A stretch of 28,841 nucleotides of DNA from a virus, in the IMG/VR virus record IMGVR_UViG_3300009149_000200, positions 1 to 28,841 of that record. One strand, 5' to 3'. Of this stretch, positions 6,527 to 13,755 are shown in pieces. The notes under the pieces are model-generated. The model was not told the origin of the DNA, did no database searches, and saw only the letters and a list, made by a program, of their open reading frames with translations. How positions within the stretch are numbered: the first letter of the stretch is position 1; the number at the start of each line of letters is the position of its first letter. The translations under genes and the position numbers were made by a program.

Positions 6527-6976
6527 ATTATATTTTCTCATTTGTTTTGCATCTTCTAAGCTGATACCTCTTTCTTTATATCCATCTTTAATATACCAAT
6601 AATTAGTATGATAATATGAATTATTATCTTCATCATCATAATATATCATTTCATCTCTTAATAATTTATCAAGAGAAATACTATATGTTAAATCATAAAC
6701 ATTAGGATCACTTTCCACACCTTTTTTTATAATATCATTTGAATTGTTTGTGTTATATACCATTTGATTCCAATCACTTGTTATTTCACCACTATCTTCC
6801 CATAAATCAACCCAAGAGATAAAATCACTATTTTTATCTTTAACTAACACAAAAAACATTTCACCATTATCTTCATATTTTACAACAATTGGATCATAAT
6901 TAGAAACAATTCTATCTATTTCTTCTTCTAATTCTTTATCATATTCATATGTTTCAAACTTTTTAATATATTTCAT
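6521..6976 (-). CDS. Internal-protein-like small protein, last of the minus cassette
   Basis: A 151-residue very acidic protein. It starts MKYIKKFETYE, the capsid-targeting-like peptide, and ends MRKYNL, the shared C-terminal tag. The middle is rich in D, E, Y and N (DEMIYYDDEDNNSYYHTN) and includes a strand-rich section (PIVVKYEDNGEMFFVLVKDK). Function unknown. It overlaps the upstream gene by 4 nt (ATGA type). If the start peptide works as in T4, the protein would be packed in the prohead and cut near residue 8. Confidence 0.75.
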   Translation of the reverse strand: MKYIKKFETYEYDKELEEEIDRIVSNYDPIVVKYEDNGEMFFVLVKDKNSDFISWVDLWEDSGEITSDWNQMVYNTNNSNDIIKKGVESDPNVYDLTYSISLDKLLRDEMIYYDDEDNNSYYHTNYWYIKDGYKERGISLEDAKQMRKYNL

Positions 6977-7275
6977 AATATAACTTTAATTCTTTTTTTT
7001 CCGTTTTCAAAATCTTTATTCCAAACTATTCTAGTTTTATCATCTTTAAAATCATCAAATTCAACCCAAATTTGTTTGTTTTTATTATTATATCCAGTTA
7101 GGTTTTCTTTAATATAACCTTTACCTTTTATTGTTACTTTTTTACTTTCTGATTTTATTATTTTAAAATCTGTTACTAATAATTTAGGATTATTTTTTAT
7201 ATCTTTCACTATAATTTTGTAGTCAACATTTACAAATTTTCCTGTGTTCTCGAATATGTTAAATTTTGTTATCAT
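6973..7275 (-). CDS. Internal-protein-like basic small protein
   Basis: A 100-residue lysine-rich protein starting MITKFNIFENTGK, a targeting-like peptide with E at residue 9. The body is probably a small beta barrel (YKIIVKDIKN, VTIKGKGYI, IWVEFDDFKDDKTRIVW). It lacks the K-Y-N-L tag and ends KRIKVIL. Its high lysine content and single-domain size resemble packaged T4 internal proteins. It overlaps the next gene by 4 nt and lies 3 nt after the previous one. Confidence 0.72.
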   Translation of the reverse strand: MITKFNIFENTGKFVNVDYKIIVKDIKNNPKLLVTDFKIIKSESKKVTIKGKGYIKENLTGYNNKNKQIWVEFDDFKDDKTRIVWNKDFENGKKRIKVIL

Positions 7276-7278
7276 ATA

Positions 7279-7587
7279 TTATATTTTGTTATATCTTTTT
7301 TTTAGTAAGTATTCTTTAACTTCTTTAGGTGTTAAAAAATCGGATATTTCCCATCTATTTACTTTTATTGAGTTATTATACCCAGGTATTATTTCATCAA
7401 ATTCTATTTCAAATGGATATTCATCATCATTATCTTCATCATAATTTGCATCAATTGATATTATTTTTCCAATTTTATCATTAATAAATTCTTCAACAAA
7501 CCTATCAAAACTACCAGCATAAATACGTACATAATCACCTATTTTTGGTATAACTGCGGACTCAAATATTTTAAATTTTGTTATCAT
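7279..7587 (-). CDS. Internal-protein-like protein with GDYV barrel
   Basis: A 102-residue protein starting MITKFKIFESA and ending KKRYNKI, a variant of the C-terminal tag. The core starts IGDYVRIYAGSFD and contains IGKIISID and a strand PFEIEFDEI. This is the order seen in the other GDYV-type members (7584, 13046, 16873) and resembles an SH3/KOW-like barrel. Function unknown. It is coupled to the upstream gene by a 4-nt overlap. Confidence 0.75.
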   Translation of the reverse strand: MITKFKIFESAVIPKIGDYVRIYAGSFDRFVEEFINDKIGKIISIDANYDEDNDDEYPFEIEFDEIIPGYNNSIKVNRWEISDFLTPKEVKEYLLKKRYNKI

Positions 7588-7913
7588 ATGTTATATTTAT
7601 TTGAGTTTAATAATATTTCCAATTCATTTTTATTTGGTGTCCAATACTTTAATTTTTCTATTTTGAATTCTCCTTTATTTTGATATAAATAGTTTTCTTG
7701 TATATCTTCTGGGACATTTTCAAATTTTATAGTATAAATGTTTGATGTACCACCGTGTTCATATTGTATATCTATTATTTGTCCAATGTTAGAAGAAATA
7801 AAATTTAACCACATTTTAGGTTTAAATTGATATTCATTTTTATTGATTATTACATAATCATTTACTTTTGGTAAAATACTAATTTCTTCAAATAGTTTAA
7901 ATTTTGTTATCAT
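7584..7913 (-). CDS. Internal-protein-like protein with GDYV-type barrel
   Basis: A 109-residue paralogue of the 7279 gene. It starts MITKFKLFEEISILPK, has the core VNDYVIINKNEYQ, then SNIGQIIDIQYEHGG and YTIKFENVP, and ends LLNSNKYNI. Shared N-terminus, barrel motif and C-terminal tag make a common origin with 7279, 13046 and 16873 likely, although the parts in between differ greatly. It overlaps both neighbours by 4 nt. Function unknown. Confidence 0.75.
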   Translation of the reverse strand: MITKFKLFEEISILPKVNDYVIINKNEYQFKPKMWLNFISSNIGQIIDIQYEHGGTSNIYTIKFENVPEDIQENYLYQNKGEFKIEKLKYWTPNKNELEILLNSNKYNI

Positions 7914-8473
7914 AAATTATATTTATTCATATTTTTTAAAGCTTGAATGCTATTTTTAATCTCATATTTATATTTTTTATATAAATCAGGATGAACTTCA
8001 AAACTATTCTCAATTGCTTCTTCATCGTTCCAATCAATATCTTCATCATATCCATCAATAAACAATTCATAGAAATTTCTAAAATTATTATTCATTAGAT
8101 CCTCTTGAAATGTGTATAATAATTCATTTATACCTTCAGTGTATGATATTGATGCTTCATTTCGTTTCTTCTCTAATGTATCAATTAAATCATCAACTTC
8201 GTATATGTCTTTTATGTATTGTTGTAATTTTTTTAAATTTTTAATCTTTGATATTTCAACAATGGTTTTTTTGTTATAATCAAGGTCAGTTTTACGTATG
8301 TATGTTTCTATATTATCTAAGGGTGCATCATTTTGTCCCCATTCATAAATATAATCATTTGTCTCTGTAGATAAATTTGGTGATTTTCCAATATCTGTTA
8401 GTGTACCAAAAGAGTCTGTGTCTAAATATTTTGAATAATTTTCGTTGATTTGATTAAACTTTTTGATTTTCAT
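7910..8473 (-). CDS. Internal-protein-like protein, first of the minus cassette
   Basis: A 187-residue acidic, mainly helical protein. It starts MKIKKFNQINENY, which holds I-N-E, a perfect match to the T4 gp21 cleavage consensus ([LI]-[AN]-E). It ends ALKNMNKYNL. The middle has long charged helices (LKKLQQYIKDIYEVDDLIDTLEKKRNE) and no barrel motif, so the end tags are shared by unrelated bodies. It is the first gene of the five-gene unit; a TATATA element lies 6 nt before the ATG, so the message may be nearly leaderless. Confidence 0.75.
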   Translation of the reverse strand: MKIKKFNQINENYSKYLDTDSFGTLTDIGKSPNLSTETNDYIYEWGQNDAPLDNIETYIRKTDLDYNKKTIVEISKIKNLKKLQQYIKDIYEVDDLIDTLEKKRNEASISYTEGINELLYTFQEDLMNNNFRNFYELFIDGYDEDIDWNDEEAIENSFEVHPDLYKKYKYEIKNSIQALKNMNKYNL

Positions 8474-8479
8474 ATGTTG

Positions 8480-8489
8480 TATATATAAA
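8480..8489 (-). promoter_or_regulatory. Promoter-like element of the minus cassette
   Basis: The minus strand reads TTTATATATA here, 6 nt before the ATG at 8473. It matches the late element in sequence but is closer to the start codon than most, which would give a very short leader. Confidence 0.35.
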
Positions 8490-8500
8490 TATTTAAAAAT

Positions 8501-8531
8501 AAAAAACCCTACTTTTAAAAATAGCAGGGTT
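8501..8531 (-). terminator. Terminator facing the minus strand
   Basis: aaccct (8505-8510) pairs with agggtt (8526-8531), extended with a mismatch by two more pairs. The minus strand continues into six T (8506-8501). It lies upstream of the minus cassette, so it would stop transcripts arriving from the minus gene at 9507-10073 after they cross gp15 in antisense. Confidence 0.55.
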
Positions 8532-8634
8532 CTGTTTTATTAACAACTATGAATTGATTAATTAGGATTTTATTCCTATATTATTATACATTAAAAACAT
8601 AAAAAAGTTTAATTTATTTTATACAACATTTTTT

Positions 8635-8645
8635 TTATATATAAT
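8635..8645 (+). promoter_or_regulatory. Late-promoter-like element TTATATATAAT
   Basis: A full match to the recurrent element, 21 nt before the gp15 start codon. Confidence 0.6.
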
Positions 8646-8666
8646 AGTAAATAAAAAAGTTTTTCA

Positions 8667-9506
8667 ATGAATATAGGCAATGAATATAATTACGATGATA
8701 ATTTTGTTAGAATGACGACTGTTGCATTAACAAGTGTTTTAACTAAAAGAATTAGATGGATCAATCGTTGGGCAGATGGTAAGAAGATTAGAGTTTTAAT
8801 CCCTTTTTATACATCGTTTGCTGGACAAGAAAGATTTATGTTAGATGCGTTTGTTGATGATGTTTCAAGTACAAGAGTAGAAATGAATACTGATCAAAAA
8901 CAAAGAGGTGTTGTTACATTTAAAGGTGGATCACAACGAAATGATGAATTTGCAAACCCAAATGAATATTTAGCTAAAAGTAGTAAAATTAATGGAGAAT
9001 TTAAAAGTATTGTAAGTAGAACTAAAGCTATACCTGTGACCCTTAATTATGAAGTAATGATAAAATTGGACAATGAATGGGAAGCTGATACGTGTTATAA
9101 TAAAATATTAGATGTTTTATATACATATTATATTTTTAATATAAATTATTTTGGTATTAAAATTGACGCATTTTTTGGATTACCTTCTGAATCTGGAATT
9201 GAAATACCAAGAGAGATAAACTTAGGATCAGATGATACTATATCAGTTAAGTTTAATTTAGAAGTTAATACTTATTATCCAGTATTTAAAGTTAAAGAAG
9301 AAGATTTTGAAATTTGTGATAATGATGATTCTATTGATTGGGATTTCTTAGGTGTTAAAAAACCAGACGGTTCTGAAATTGGTAGTGCAGATGGAGCATT
9401 AAAAAGAGTTCATTGGTATCATAATTTATTGGAAAATAGAACTAAAGAAGAAATAATAACTGAGAATGAAAATAATAGGGACGATGAAATTGATAATATG
9501 GAGTAA
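8667..9506 (+). CDS. 15: Tail-sheath stabiliser / tail terminator (T4 gp15-like)
   Basis: A 279-residue protein that would form the hexameric ring closing the top of the contractile tail and joining it to the head. T4 gp15 is 272 residues. From memory of that protein the same landmarks occur in order: an N-terminal YNYDDNFVRMTTVAL followed by a basic LTKRIRWI; GKKIRVLIPFYTSFAGQERFM; a long IPVTLNYEVMIKLDNEWEADTCYNKIL; and the C-terminal strand ISVKFNLEVNTYYPVF. The last 50 residues are acidic and probably flexible. A late-promoter-like element precedes it. Its end abuts the opposing gene at 9507. The weak point is that the match was made by eye. Confidence 0.78.
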   Translation: MNIGNEYNYDDNFVRMTTVALTSVLTKRIRWINRWADGKKIRVLIPFYTSFAGQERFMLDAFVDDVSSTRVEMNTDQKQRGVVTFKGGSQRNDEFANPNEYLAKSSKINGEFKSIVSRTKAIPVTLNYEVMIKLDNEWEADTCYNKILDVLYTYYIFNINYFGIKIDAFFGLPSESGIEIPREINLGSDDTISVKFNLEVNTYYPVFKVKEEDFEICDNDDSIDWDFLGVKKPDGSEIGSADGALKRVHWYHNLLENRTKEEIITENENNRDDEIDNME

Positions 9507-10073
9507 TTAATAAACTTTTGTGTCAAAAAAAACTTCAAAATGATCTTTAGAATACCATCCTGTTTTTGGTCTAACTTCTTCTAATCTTTTACCACCTGTG
9601 CTTTTATCATCACCACCAAACATTGATGTACTGATAGATTCAACTCTAAGTCTTAAAGATTCTTTTTTTAATACTTTTTTCCAATCTCTTACAGATGTTT
9701 TAACCCAAGTGCCATTTTTATCAATAATTAAATTGTGTTTGACATCTGTTAAGTGATGCCATATCAAATCTTCATTTTTAACATTGAATTTATGTATTAT
9801 TTTTTTCAATTTTTCTTTTCTCACTTTTTCATATTTAACCCAATCGAAATTTTCAGATGTACTATCTTCTTTAACTTTTTTAGGTATAGCAACTTGATCT
9901 GGTTGTGTTTTATCTATTGATCCAATTAAAAATAATTCTTGAAATCTTATTGGCATAGCATAAAACCCTTTTGTAGAAGGGGGTGCATGAAAACTATCTT
10001 TATCATGACCTTGTTGTTTGGTTAAATGTAATCTACCATACCTAATAAATGTATTATCAATATCTTTTTTCAT
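9507..10073 (-). CDS. Hypothetical basic protein with an FHAPPSTKGFYAMP motif
   Basis: A 188-residue basic protein of unknown family. The N-terminal part has conserved-looking aromatic motifs: FIRYGRLHL (9-17), then a SFHAPPSTKGFYAMP segment (27-41) and FQELFLIGSI. These look like a ligand-binding or enzymatic site; the R-x-G...S-F-H...K-G-F-Y-A layout recalls ADP-ribosyltransferase folds only loosely, and I do not claim it. The middle is K-rich and helical (VRKEKLKKIIHKFN) and the C-terminal part has several W, R and K. It is alone on its strand. An upstream TATCTTTG box suggests host-type, possibly early transcription, unlike its late neighbours. Confidence 0.7.
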   Translation of the reverse strand: MKKDIDNTFIRYGRLHLTKQQGHDKDSFHAPPSTKGFYAMPIRFQELFLIGSIDKTQPDQVAIPKKVKEDSTSENFDWVKYEKVRKEKLKKIIHKFNVKNEDLIWHHLTDVKHNLIIDKNGTWVKTSVRDWKKVLKKESLRLRVESISTSMFGGDDKSTGGKRLEEVRPKTGWYSKDHFEVFFDTKVY

Positions 10074-10079
10074 TATTTA

Positions 10080-10087
10080 CAAAGATA
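10080..10087 (-). promoter_or_regulatory. Bacteroidota-type -7 box TATCTTTG
   Basis: The minus strand reads TATCTTTG, a match to the Bacteroidota TAnnTTTG element, ending 6 nt before the ATG at 10073. The expected start site would fall at or just before the start codon. No clear -33 TTTG partner is seen. Confidence 0.35.
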
Positions 10088-10118
10088 ATAATATTTTTGA
10101 AAAAAACCAGTTTTTTTA

Positions 10119-10131
10119 TTTAATATATAAT
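10119..10131 (+). promoter_or_regulatory. Late-promoter-like element TTTAATATATAAT
   Basis: A full match to the recurrent element, 37 nt before the ATG at 10169; this is the longest spacing in the set. Confidence 0.5.
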
Positions 10132-10168
10132 TCTGAATTAAATTAAAAAATAAAAAAACCTGCAAGAT

Positions 10169-10555
10169 ATGAAAATAATTAATGATTTTAAAAAATTTTT
10201 AAATGAGAATTTAGAAACATCTGATATTAATGTTATTATAGATGTATCATCTACAATGAGACCTTCAGATATTGATAGATTACCACAATTAATAGATTGT
10301 GATGAATGTCAAAAAATAAATATCATTTTAGTTAATACTGAAGTGGTAAAAGTTGATGTTATTTCTGATTTTTTAGAATTAGGTGATGTGTTTAAAACTG
10401 CACCATTAAATGGTGGTGGCACAGATTTACAACCAGGTATTAAATATATACTTGATAATGGATTAGAAAATAATAAAACATATATTGTTTCTGATTTTTA
10501 TTGTGAACCATTAGATTATTCTGGTGTATCAGAATATGAAGAAATAAAAATATAA
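10169..10555 (+). CDS. VWA-like domain protein with targeting-like N-terminus
   Basis: A 128-residue protein. After an N-terminus MKIINDFKKFLNENL (which holds L-N-E, a T4 gp21-type cleavage site) comes a compact von Willebrand A-like domain. Its metal-site residues are visible: D-x-S-x-T in VIIDVSSTMRP (about 26-30), the T-D of NGGGTDLQPGIKYIL (about 85), and S-D in YIVSDFYCEP (about 108). The spacing resembles small VWA-like domains such as DUF2201-type ones. VWA domains bind protein partners through a divalent metal. The partner here is unknown. It starts a plus-strand unit of three genes with targeting-like N-termini. Confidence 0.78.
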   Translation: MKIINDFKKFLNENLETSDINVIIDVSSTMRPSDIDRLPQLIDCDECQKINIILVNTEVVKVDVISDFLELGDVFKTAPLNGGGTDLQPGIKYILDNGLENNKTYIVSDFYCEPLDYSGVSEYEEIKI

Positions 10556-10578
10556 AAACAAAAAAAATAATTAGAAAT

Positions 10579-10794
10579 ATGAAAAATTTAAAAAAATTTG
10601 AAGATTTTAATTCAGAGTCAGCATTTAGAAGTTTATCATTTCCAACAGAAAAAATTAATAATTTTCTTAATAAATGGGAACAAAATAATATTGATATTAA
10701 AAATACATTTGAAAAAGGCCGTGTTACATATGTTGAATTTTATACAACAGATGATTTTAAAAAAGCGGCAATTTTAGCACAAGAAATTGTTTAA
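10579..10794 (+). CDS. Small internal-protein-like protein
   Basis: A 71-residue protein starting MKNLKKFEDFNSE, one of the clearest targeting-like peptides (E at residue 8). The remaining part looks like a small alpha/beta unit (KINNFLNKWEQ, RVTYVEFYTTDDFKKAAILAQEIV). Function unknown. It lies 23 nt after the VWA gene, and the following gene starts 28 nt later behind an identical gaaatatgaaaaattt start context. Confidence 0.72.
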   Translation: MKNLKKFEDFNSESAFRSLSFPTEKINNFLNKWEQNNIDIKNTFEKGRVTYVEFYTTDDFKKAAILAQEIV

Positions 10795-10822
10795 AAAAAA
10801 CAAAAAAAATAAAAATAGAAAT

Positions 10823-12109
10823 ATGAAAAATTTAAAGTATGATTTGTTTAATTTTAAAAAAGACCTTCCAATAGAAGACTACGAATTAAACACAATAGTA
10901 GAGAGTTACATTAGTAATTATGATAAATTTTCTGAAAAAGAACTTGTTTCTTCATTGAAAGAAACTTTAACACCATTTGCATGGGATTCTAAGGTTAAAA
11001 TGTTAGTTGAATCTTTGGAAGATGAAATTAAAGGAGAACCGTTAAATTACAATTTGAAAGATTTGTATAAAAAAGTAGAAAGAAAAAATCACGGACAAAT
11101 GTATCGTCCAGCATTAAGTTCTATTCTTAATATTATTAACATGACCGATAATGATACAAAAATGACATCTATTATCAATGAATTAGTTATTCACGATTGG
11201 ATTCCAGAAGTAAAATTATTTTTAGATGGGTATATGAATAATCCTATTCAAAGACAAAATTTAGTTAATTCAGGTAAAGCATCTAAGGTTTTTACATTAG
11301 TTGAAAAAACTGAAAATGGTAATTTAGTATTTATGAAAGATCGTTGGTTTTTAATTGATGAGCATGAAGTTAAACAAACGCTTTTAGAAGATCATATTAA
11401 AGATGTGGATAAACTAAGAGAGTTTAGAATGTTAGAAAAAGTTATGAGTATTGGTGATGTTCAGGAAGATTCAATATCTTTTAGACTTGATGAAAACTTA
11501 ATCCTAAGTCTTTCAACAAAAGATGATAAAGATGTATTTTTAAATGAGGAAAAATTAGATAAAGAAACTACATTAGAAAATTTATTTAATTCAAAAATTA
11601 TTCCTTGGTTGAAAAAAGATTATTATGCATTATCAAGTGTAGCTGCACAGAATATTGATAAATTCGTTGATTTAGATATAGCATTAAAAATTGAAAATAG
11701 ATTGCACCCACATTTAGAAACTTTTGTTATTAATTATAATGATAAGATGTATGTTTATAATAAAGATGCAAGAACTGGTACTGCTTTTTATGAGTATAAT
11801 TCAGCTAATGATTTAATTAATGATGTTCAACGAGAATTGGATTATGATTTATCTAAATTTTTAGAAAATAAATTATCAAAAGAGATTAAACATCTTAGAA
11901 CATTAGAAGATAAGGAAATGGAAATAAAAGAAAGTATTAAGAATATCGATGAAGCTCTAGCATTATTAAAAGAAAATGAACAATTAGTAAATGAAGATGA
12001 GAATTTAACTAAAACATTTAAAGAATTGTTAGTATCTAAACATGAACTTTATGAAAATTTAAGAGCAGTTAAAGAAGATAAAATTAAAGCAAAAAGGATG
12101 GTTATTTAA
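10823..12109 (+). CDS. Large helical protein, possible virion or head-core component
   Basis: A 428-residue protein of unknown family. The start is placed at ATG 10823, giving MKNLKYDLFNFKKD. The frame is open 12 codons further up to 10787, but that would overlap the previous gene and lose the start context shared with 10579. Residues 1-140 are helical, a middle part (about 145-330) has strands (KTENGNLVFMKDRWFLID, ISFRLDENLILSLSTKDD), and the C-terminus (about 345-428) is a long charged coiled coil. No catalytic motif is recognised. With the targeting-like start it could be a large internal head protein, in the way T4 Alt is, but no ADP-ribosyltransferase signature is seen. A strong terminator follows. 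Confidence 0.78.
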   Translation: MKNLKYDLFNFKKDLPIEDYELNTIVESYISNYDKFSEKELVSSLKETLTPFAWDSKVKMLVESLEDEIKGEPLNYNLKDLYKKVERKNHGQMYRPALSSILNIINMTDNDTKMTSIINELVIHDWIPEVKLFLDGYMNNPIQRQNLVNSGKASKVFTLVEKTENGNLVFMKDRWFLIDEHEVKQTLLEDHIKDVDKLREFRMLEKVMSIGDVQEDSISFRLDENLILSLSTKDDKDVFLNEEKLDKETTLENLFNSKIIPWLKKDYYALSSVAAQNIDKFVDLDIALKIENRLHPHLETFVINYNDKMYVYNKDARTGTAFYEYNSANDLINDVQRELDYDLSKFLENKLSKEIKHLRTLEDKEMEIKESIKNIDEALALLKENEQLVNEDENLTKTFKELLVSKHELYENLRAVKEDKIKAKRMVI

Positions 12110-12127
12110 TAATTAATGAATTTTATT

Positions 12128-12163
12128 AAAAAAGGTTCTACAAAAAATGTAGAACCTTTTTTT
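12128..12163 (+). terminator. Terminator after the 10169-12109 unit
   Basis: aaaaaaggttctaca (12128-12142) pairs perfectly with the segment starting tgtagaacc (12148 on), leaving a 5-nt loop and seven T. It is the strongest terminator in the window. Confidence 0.88.
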
Positions 12164-12270
12164 GTGTTATTTAACAAAATATATATTATGTTTATTATTT
12201 TTATAAACTTTTCATTATTAGAATCATATAAATATTGTTATTTTTATTTAATCTTATTAAAAATAACGAA

Positions 12271-12290
12271 TTAAAGGCAATTAAAGGCAA
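12271..12290 (+). repeat. Two tandem copies of TTAAAGGCAA
   Basis: The 10-mer ttaaaggcaa occurs twice in direct succession, about 70 nt before the gp55 gene. The rest of the 12164-12357 gap is A/T-rich without other clear structure. It may be a binding site for a regulator of the gp55 gene, or just a chance duplication. Confidence 0.4.
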
Positions 12291-12357
12291 TCAATATACA
12301 TTAACTGAAATAAGGTTTCTACTTATAATACAACAACCAAAAAAAATAATGTGATAT

Positions 12358-12732
12358 ATGGCTAGATACATAGACGATACTGATTTTTTTTACGAAATAA
12401 AGTTATCAAAAGGCAAAGGAAAATTAACCAAAAATGCTGAAAATATGATAATAAAAATAGGTGAAGAAATGATAAAAAAATTCGAGAGAAAATATAAAAC
12501 AATAGATGATAAATATGATTGTATGCAACAAGGATTATTGATGATGTTTCAAAATTGGCAAGGATTTAATGAAAAAAAATATAGTTCAGCTTTTCCTTAT
12601 TTTTCTGAAATATGTAAAAGAGGAATTGCTGGAGGTTTAAATGTTATTTATCAGAAAAAAAATAACCAAGATTCACCAAAAATGATAAGTCTTAGTCATT
12701 CAAATGATGGTAAAGGTTTACACAATATTTAA
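12358..12732 (+). CDS. 55: Late-transcription sigma factor (T4 gp55-like)
   Basis: A 124-residue minimal sigma factor that would bring host RNA polymerase to late promoters. In T4 it works with the sliding clamp and gp33. The start FFYEIKLSKGKGKLTKNAENMI and the middle DCMQQGLLMMFQNWQGFNEKKYSSAFPYFSEICKRGIAGGLNVIYQKK follow the sigma region-2-like core of gp55, including the aromatic FPYFSEICKRG stretch. The end KMISLSHSNDG also matches. T4 gp55 is 185 residues, so this copy is short and may lack part of the clamp-binding C-terminus. Its own promoter is not of the late type, as expected for a gene needed before late transcription. Confidence 0.88.
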   Translation: MARYIDDTDFFYEIKLSKGKGKLTKNAENMIIKIGEEMIKKFERKYKTIDDKYDCMQQGLLMMFQNWQGFNEKKYSSAFPYFSEICKRGIAGGLNVIYQKKNNQDSPKMISLSHSNDGKGLHNI

Positions 12733-12748
12733 TTTAACTTATTAATTT

Positions 12749-12759
12749 TTATATATAAA
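12749..12759 (+). promoter_or_regulatory. Late-promoter-like element TTATATATAAA
   Basis: A full match to the recurrent element, 18 nt before the ATG at 12778. Confidence 0.6.
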
Positions 12760-12777
12760 GAAAAAGGACAAATAATT

Positions 12778-13044
12778 ATGGCTTTATATGATTGGGTAAG
12801 GGACGAAGGGTTTATTACTTCAAATCCAATACCGTCAAGAACTACATATGGAAATGATGAATCATTTATTATGTTAGTTAGAGATATACAATTTCAAGAT
12901 GTCAAAAGTGGGGGTTATACTAGATTTCCAACTTTGTATGATGTTGCATTAGCAAACAACGGTAAGAACTATATTGCCGTGACAGATAATACTAGACTTG
13001 TACAAGATCCTCCAAATATAAATAAATTAAAAGGTGGCTATTGA
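12778..13044 (+). CDS. Small probable virion protein
   Basis: An 88-residue protein of unknown family starting MALYDWVRDEGFI. It has balanced charge with many T, G, Y and N (SGGYTRFPTLYDVALANNGKNYIAV), suggesting a beta-rich structural protein. A late-promoter-like element directly precedes it, and it leads a unit that continues to gp4, so a virion role is likely. No signal peptide or membrane segment. Confidence 0.72.
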   Translation: MALYDWVRDEGFITSNPIPSRTTYGNDESFIMLVRDIQFQDVKSGGYTRFPTLYDVALANNGKNYIAVTDNTRLVQDPPNINKLKGGY

Positions 13045-13045
13045 T

Positions 13046-13393
13046 ATGAAACACGTAAAAAAATATGAATTTTTTACTTTTAGAGATATGAGAAGTGGGG
13101 ATTATATTTTAAGAAAAAATGTTGATATGCAACACTATAAATATATTTTTGATAATAGTGATTATGAAAAAATTATAGATTATTTATCAAATACAATAGG
13201 TGAAATATGTACTATTTATACTGACAATAAGATAAAAGTAAAATATAAACCAACACAAGAATATTTGAAATTTTTTAAATATGATAAAAATGTTGGGTAT
13301 TATATAACATTAAAAGTTAAAGATGTATTAGATTTTTCAAGTAATAAGGAAGATTTAGAAATGATTATTCAATCAAATAAATATAATTTATAA
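13046..13393 (+). CDS. Internal-protein-like protein with GDYI barrel
   Basis: A 115-residue protein. The start is placed at ATG 13046 (MKHVKKYEFFTF) because it yields the targeting-like peptide; the frame is open to a GTG at 13034, which overlaps the previous gene. The core starts SGDYILRKN and has NTIGEICTIYTDNKIKVKY, the same order as in the minus-cassette paralogues. It ends MIIQSNKYNL. Function unknown. The next gene starts 2 nt after its stop. Confidence 0.78.
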   Translation: MKHVKKYEFFTFRDMRSGDYILRKNVDMQHYKYIFDNSDYEKIIDYLSNTIGEICTIYTDNKIKVKYKPTQEYLKFFKYDKNVGYYITLKVKDVLDFSSNKEDLEMIIQSNKYNL

Positions 13394-13395
13394 TT

Positions 13396-13755
13396 ATGAA
13401 ACATTTAAAAACATATGAAAGTTTAGATACAAATAATTTAAAAGTACAAGAAGTTATTTTAAAATATGGTAAAGAAGATGCTGCTAAATTTTTAGATTTT
13501 TTATTAAAAGGAAAATATATAATATTTAAACAAAGTATGTTTACTAAAACTGGTAATTATGAATATGCTGATAATGGTGGTGAAGTGACACGAATTTTTT
13601 ATATAGATAATAGTGGTTGTATGATTGCTAGATTAGATGAAGATAATACATATTTGGATTTGATGATAAATCGTTCAGTAGTATATTATGAAAAAGGTGA
13701 TTTAGATATTGATGCGGCAGAAATGATATTAACCACAGATAAATATAATTTATAA
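13396..13755 (+). CDS. Internal-protein-like protein with K-Y-N-L tail
   Basis: A 119-residue protein starting MKHLKTYESLD (E at residue 8) and ending MILTTDKYNL. The middle has a helical KEDAAKFLDFLLKGK, then strands KYIIFKQSMFTK, GGEVTRIFYIDNSG and MIARLDEDNTYLDLM, a diverged version of the barrel in the GDYV-type members. Function unknown. Its last base overlaps the first base of gene 4, so packaging-type and head-completion genes are translated together. Confidence 0.77.
   Translation: MKHLKTYESLDTNNLKVQEVILKYGKEDAAKFLDFLLKGKYIIFKQSMFTKTGNYEYADNGGEVTRIFYIDNSGCMIARLDEDNTYLDLMINRSVVYYEKGDLDIDAAEMILTTDKYNL

Noticed and set aside
7244-7444. Plus-strand ORF over the minus cassette
   Set aside because: Antisense to two genes that show family motifs at both ends; serine-rich end is a frame artefact.
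10787-10822. Upstream extension of the 10823 gene
   Set aside because: It would overlap the preceding gene and begin with a lysine/asparagine run; ATG 10823 gives the targeting-like start and the same leader as 10579.
13034-13045. GTG start for the 13046 gene
   Set aside because: It overlaps the previous gene, and the family N-terminus begins at ATG 13046.
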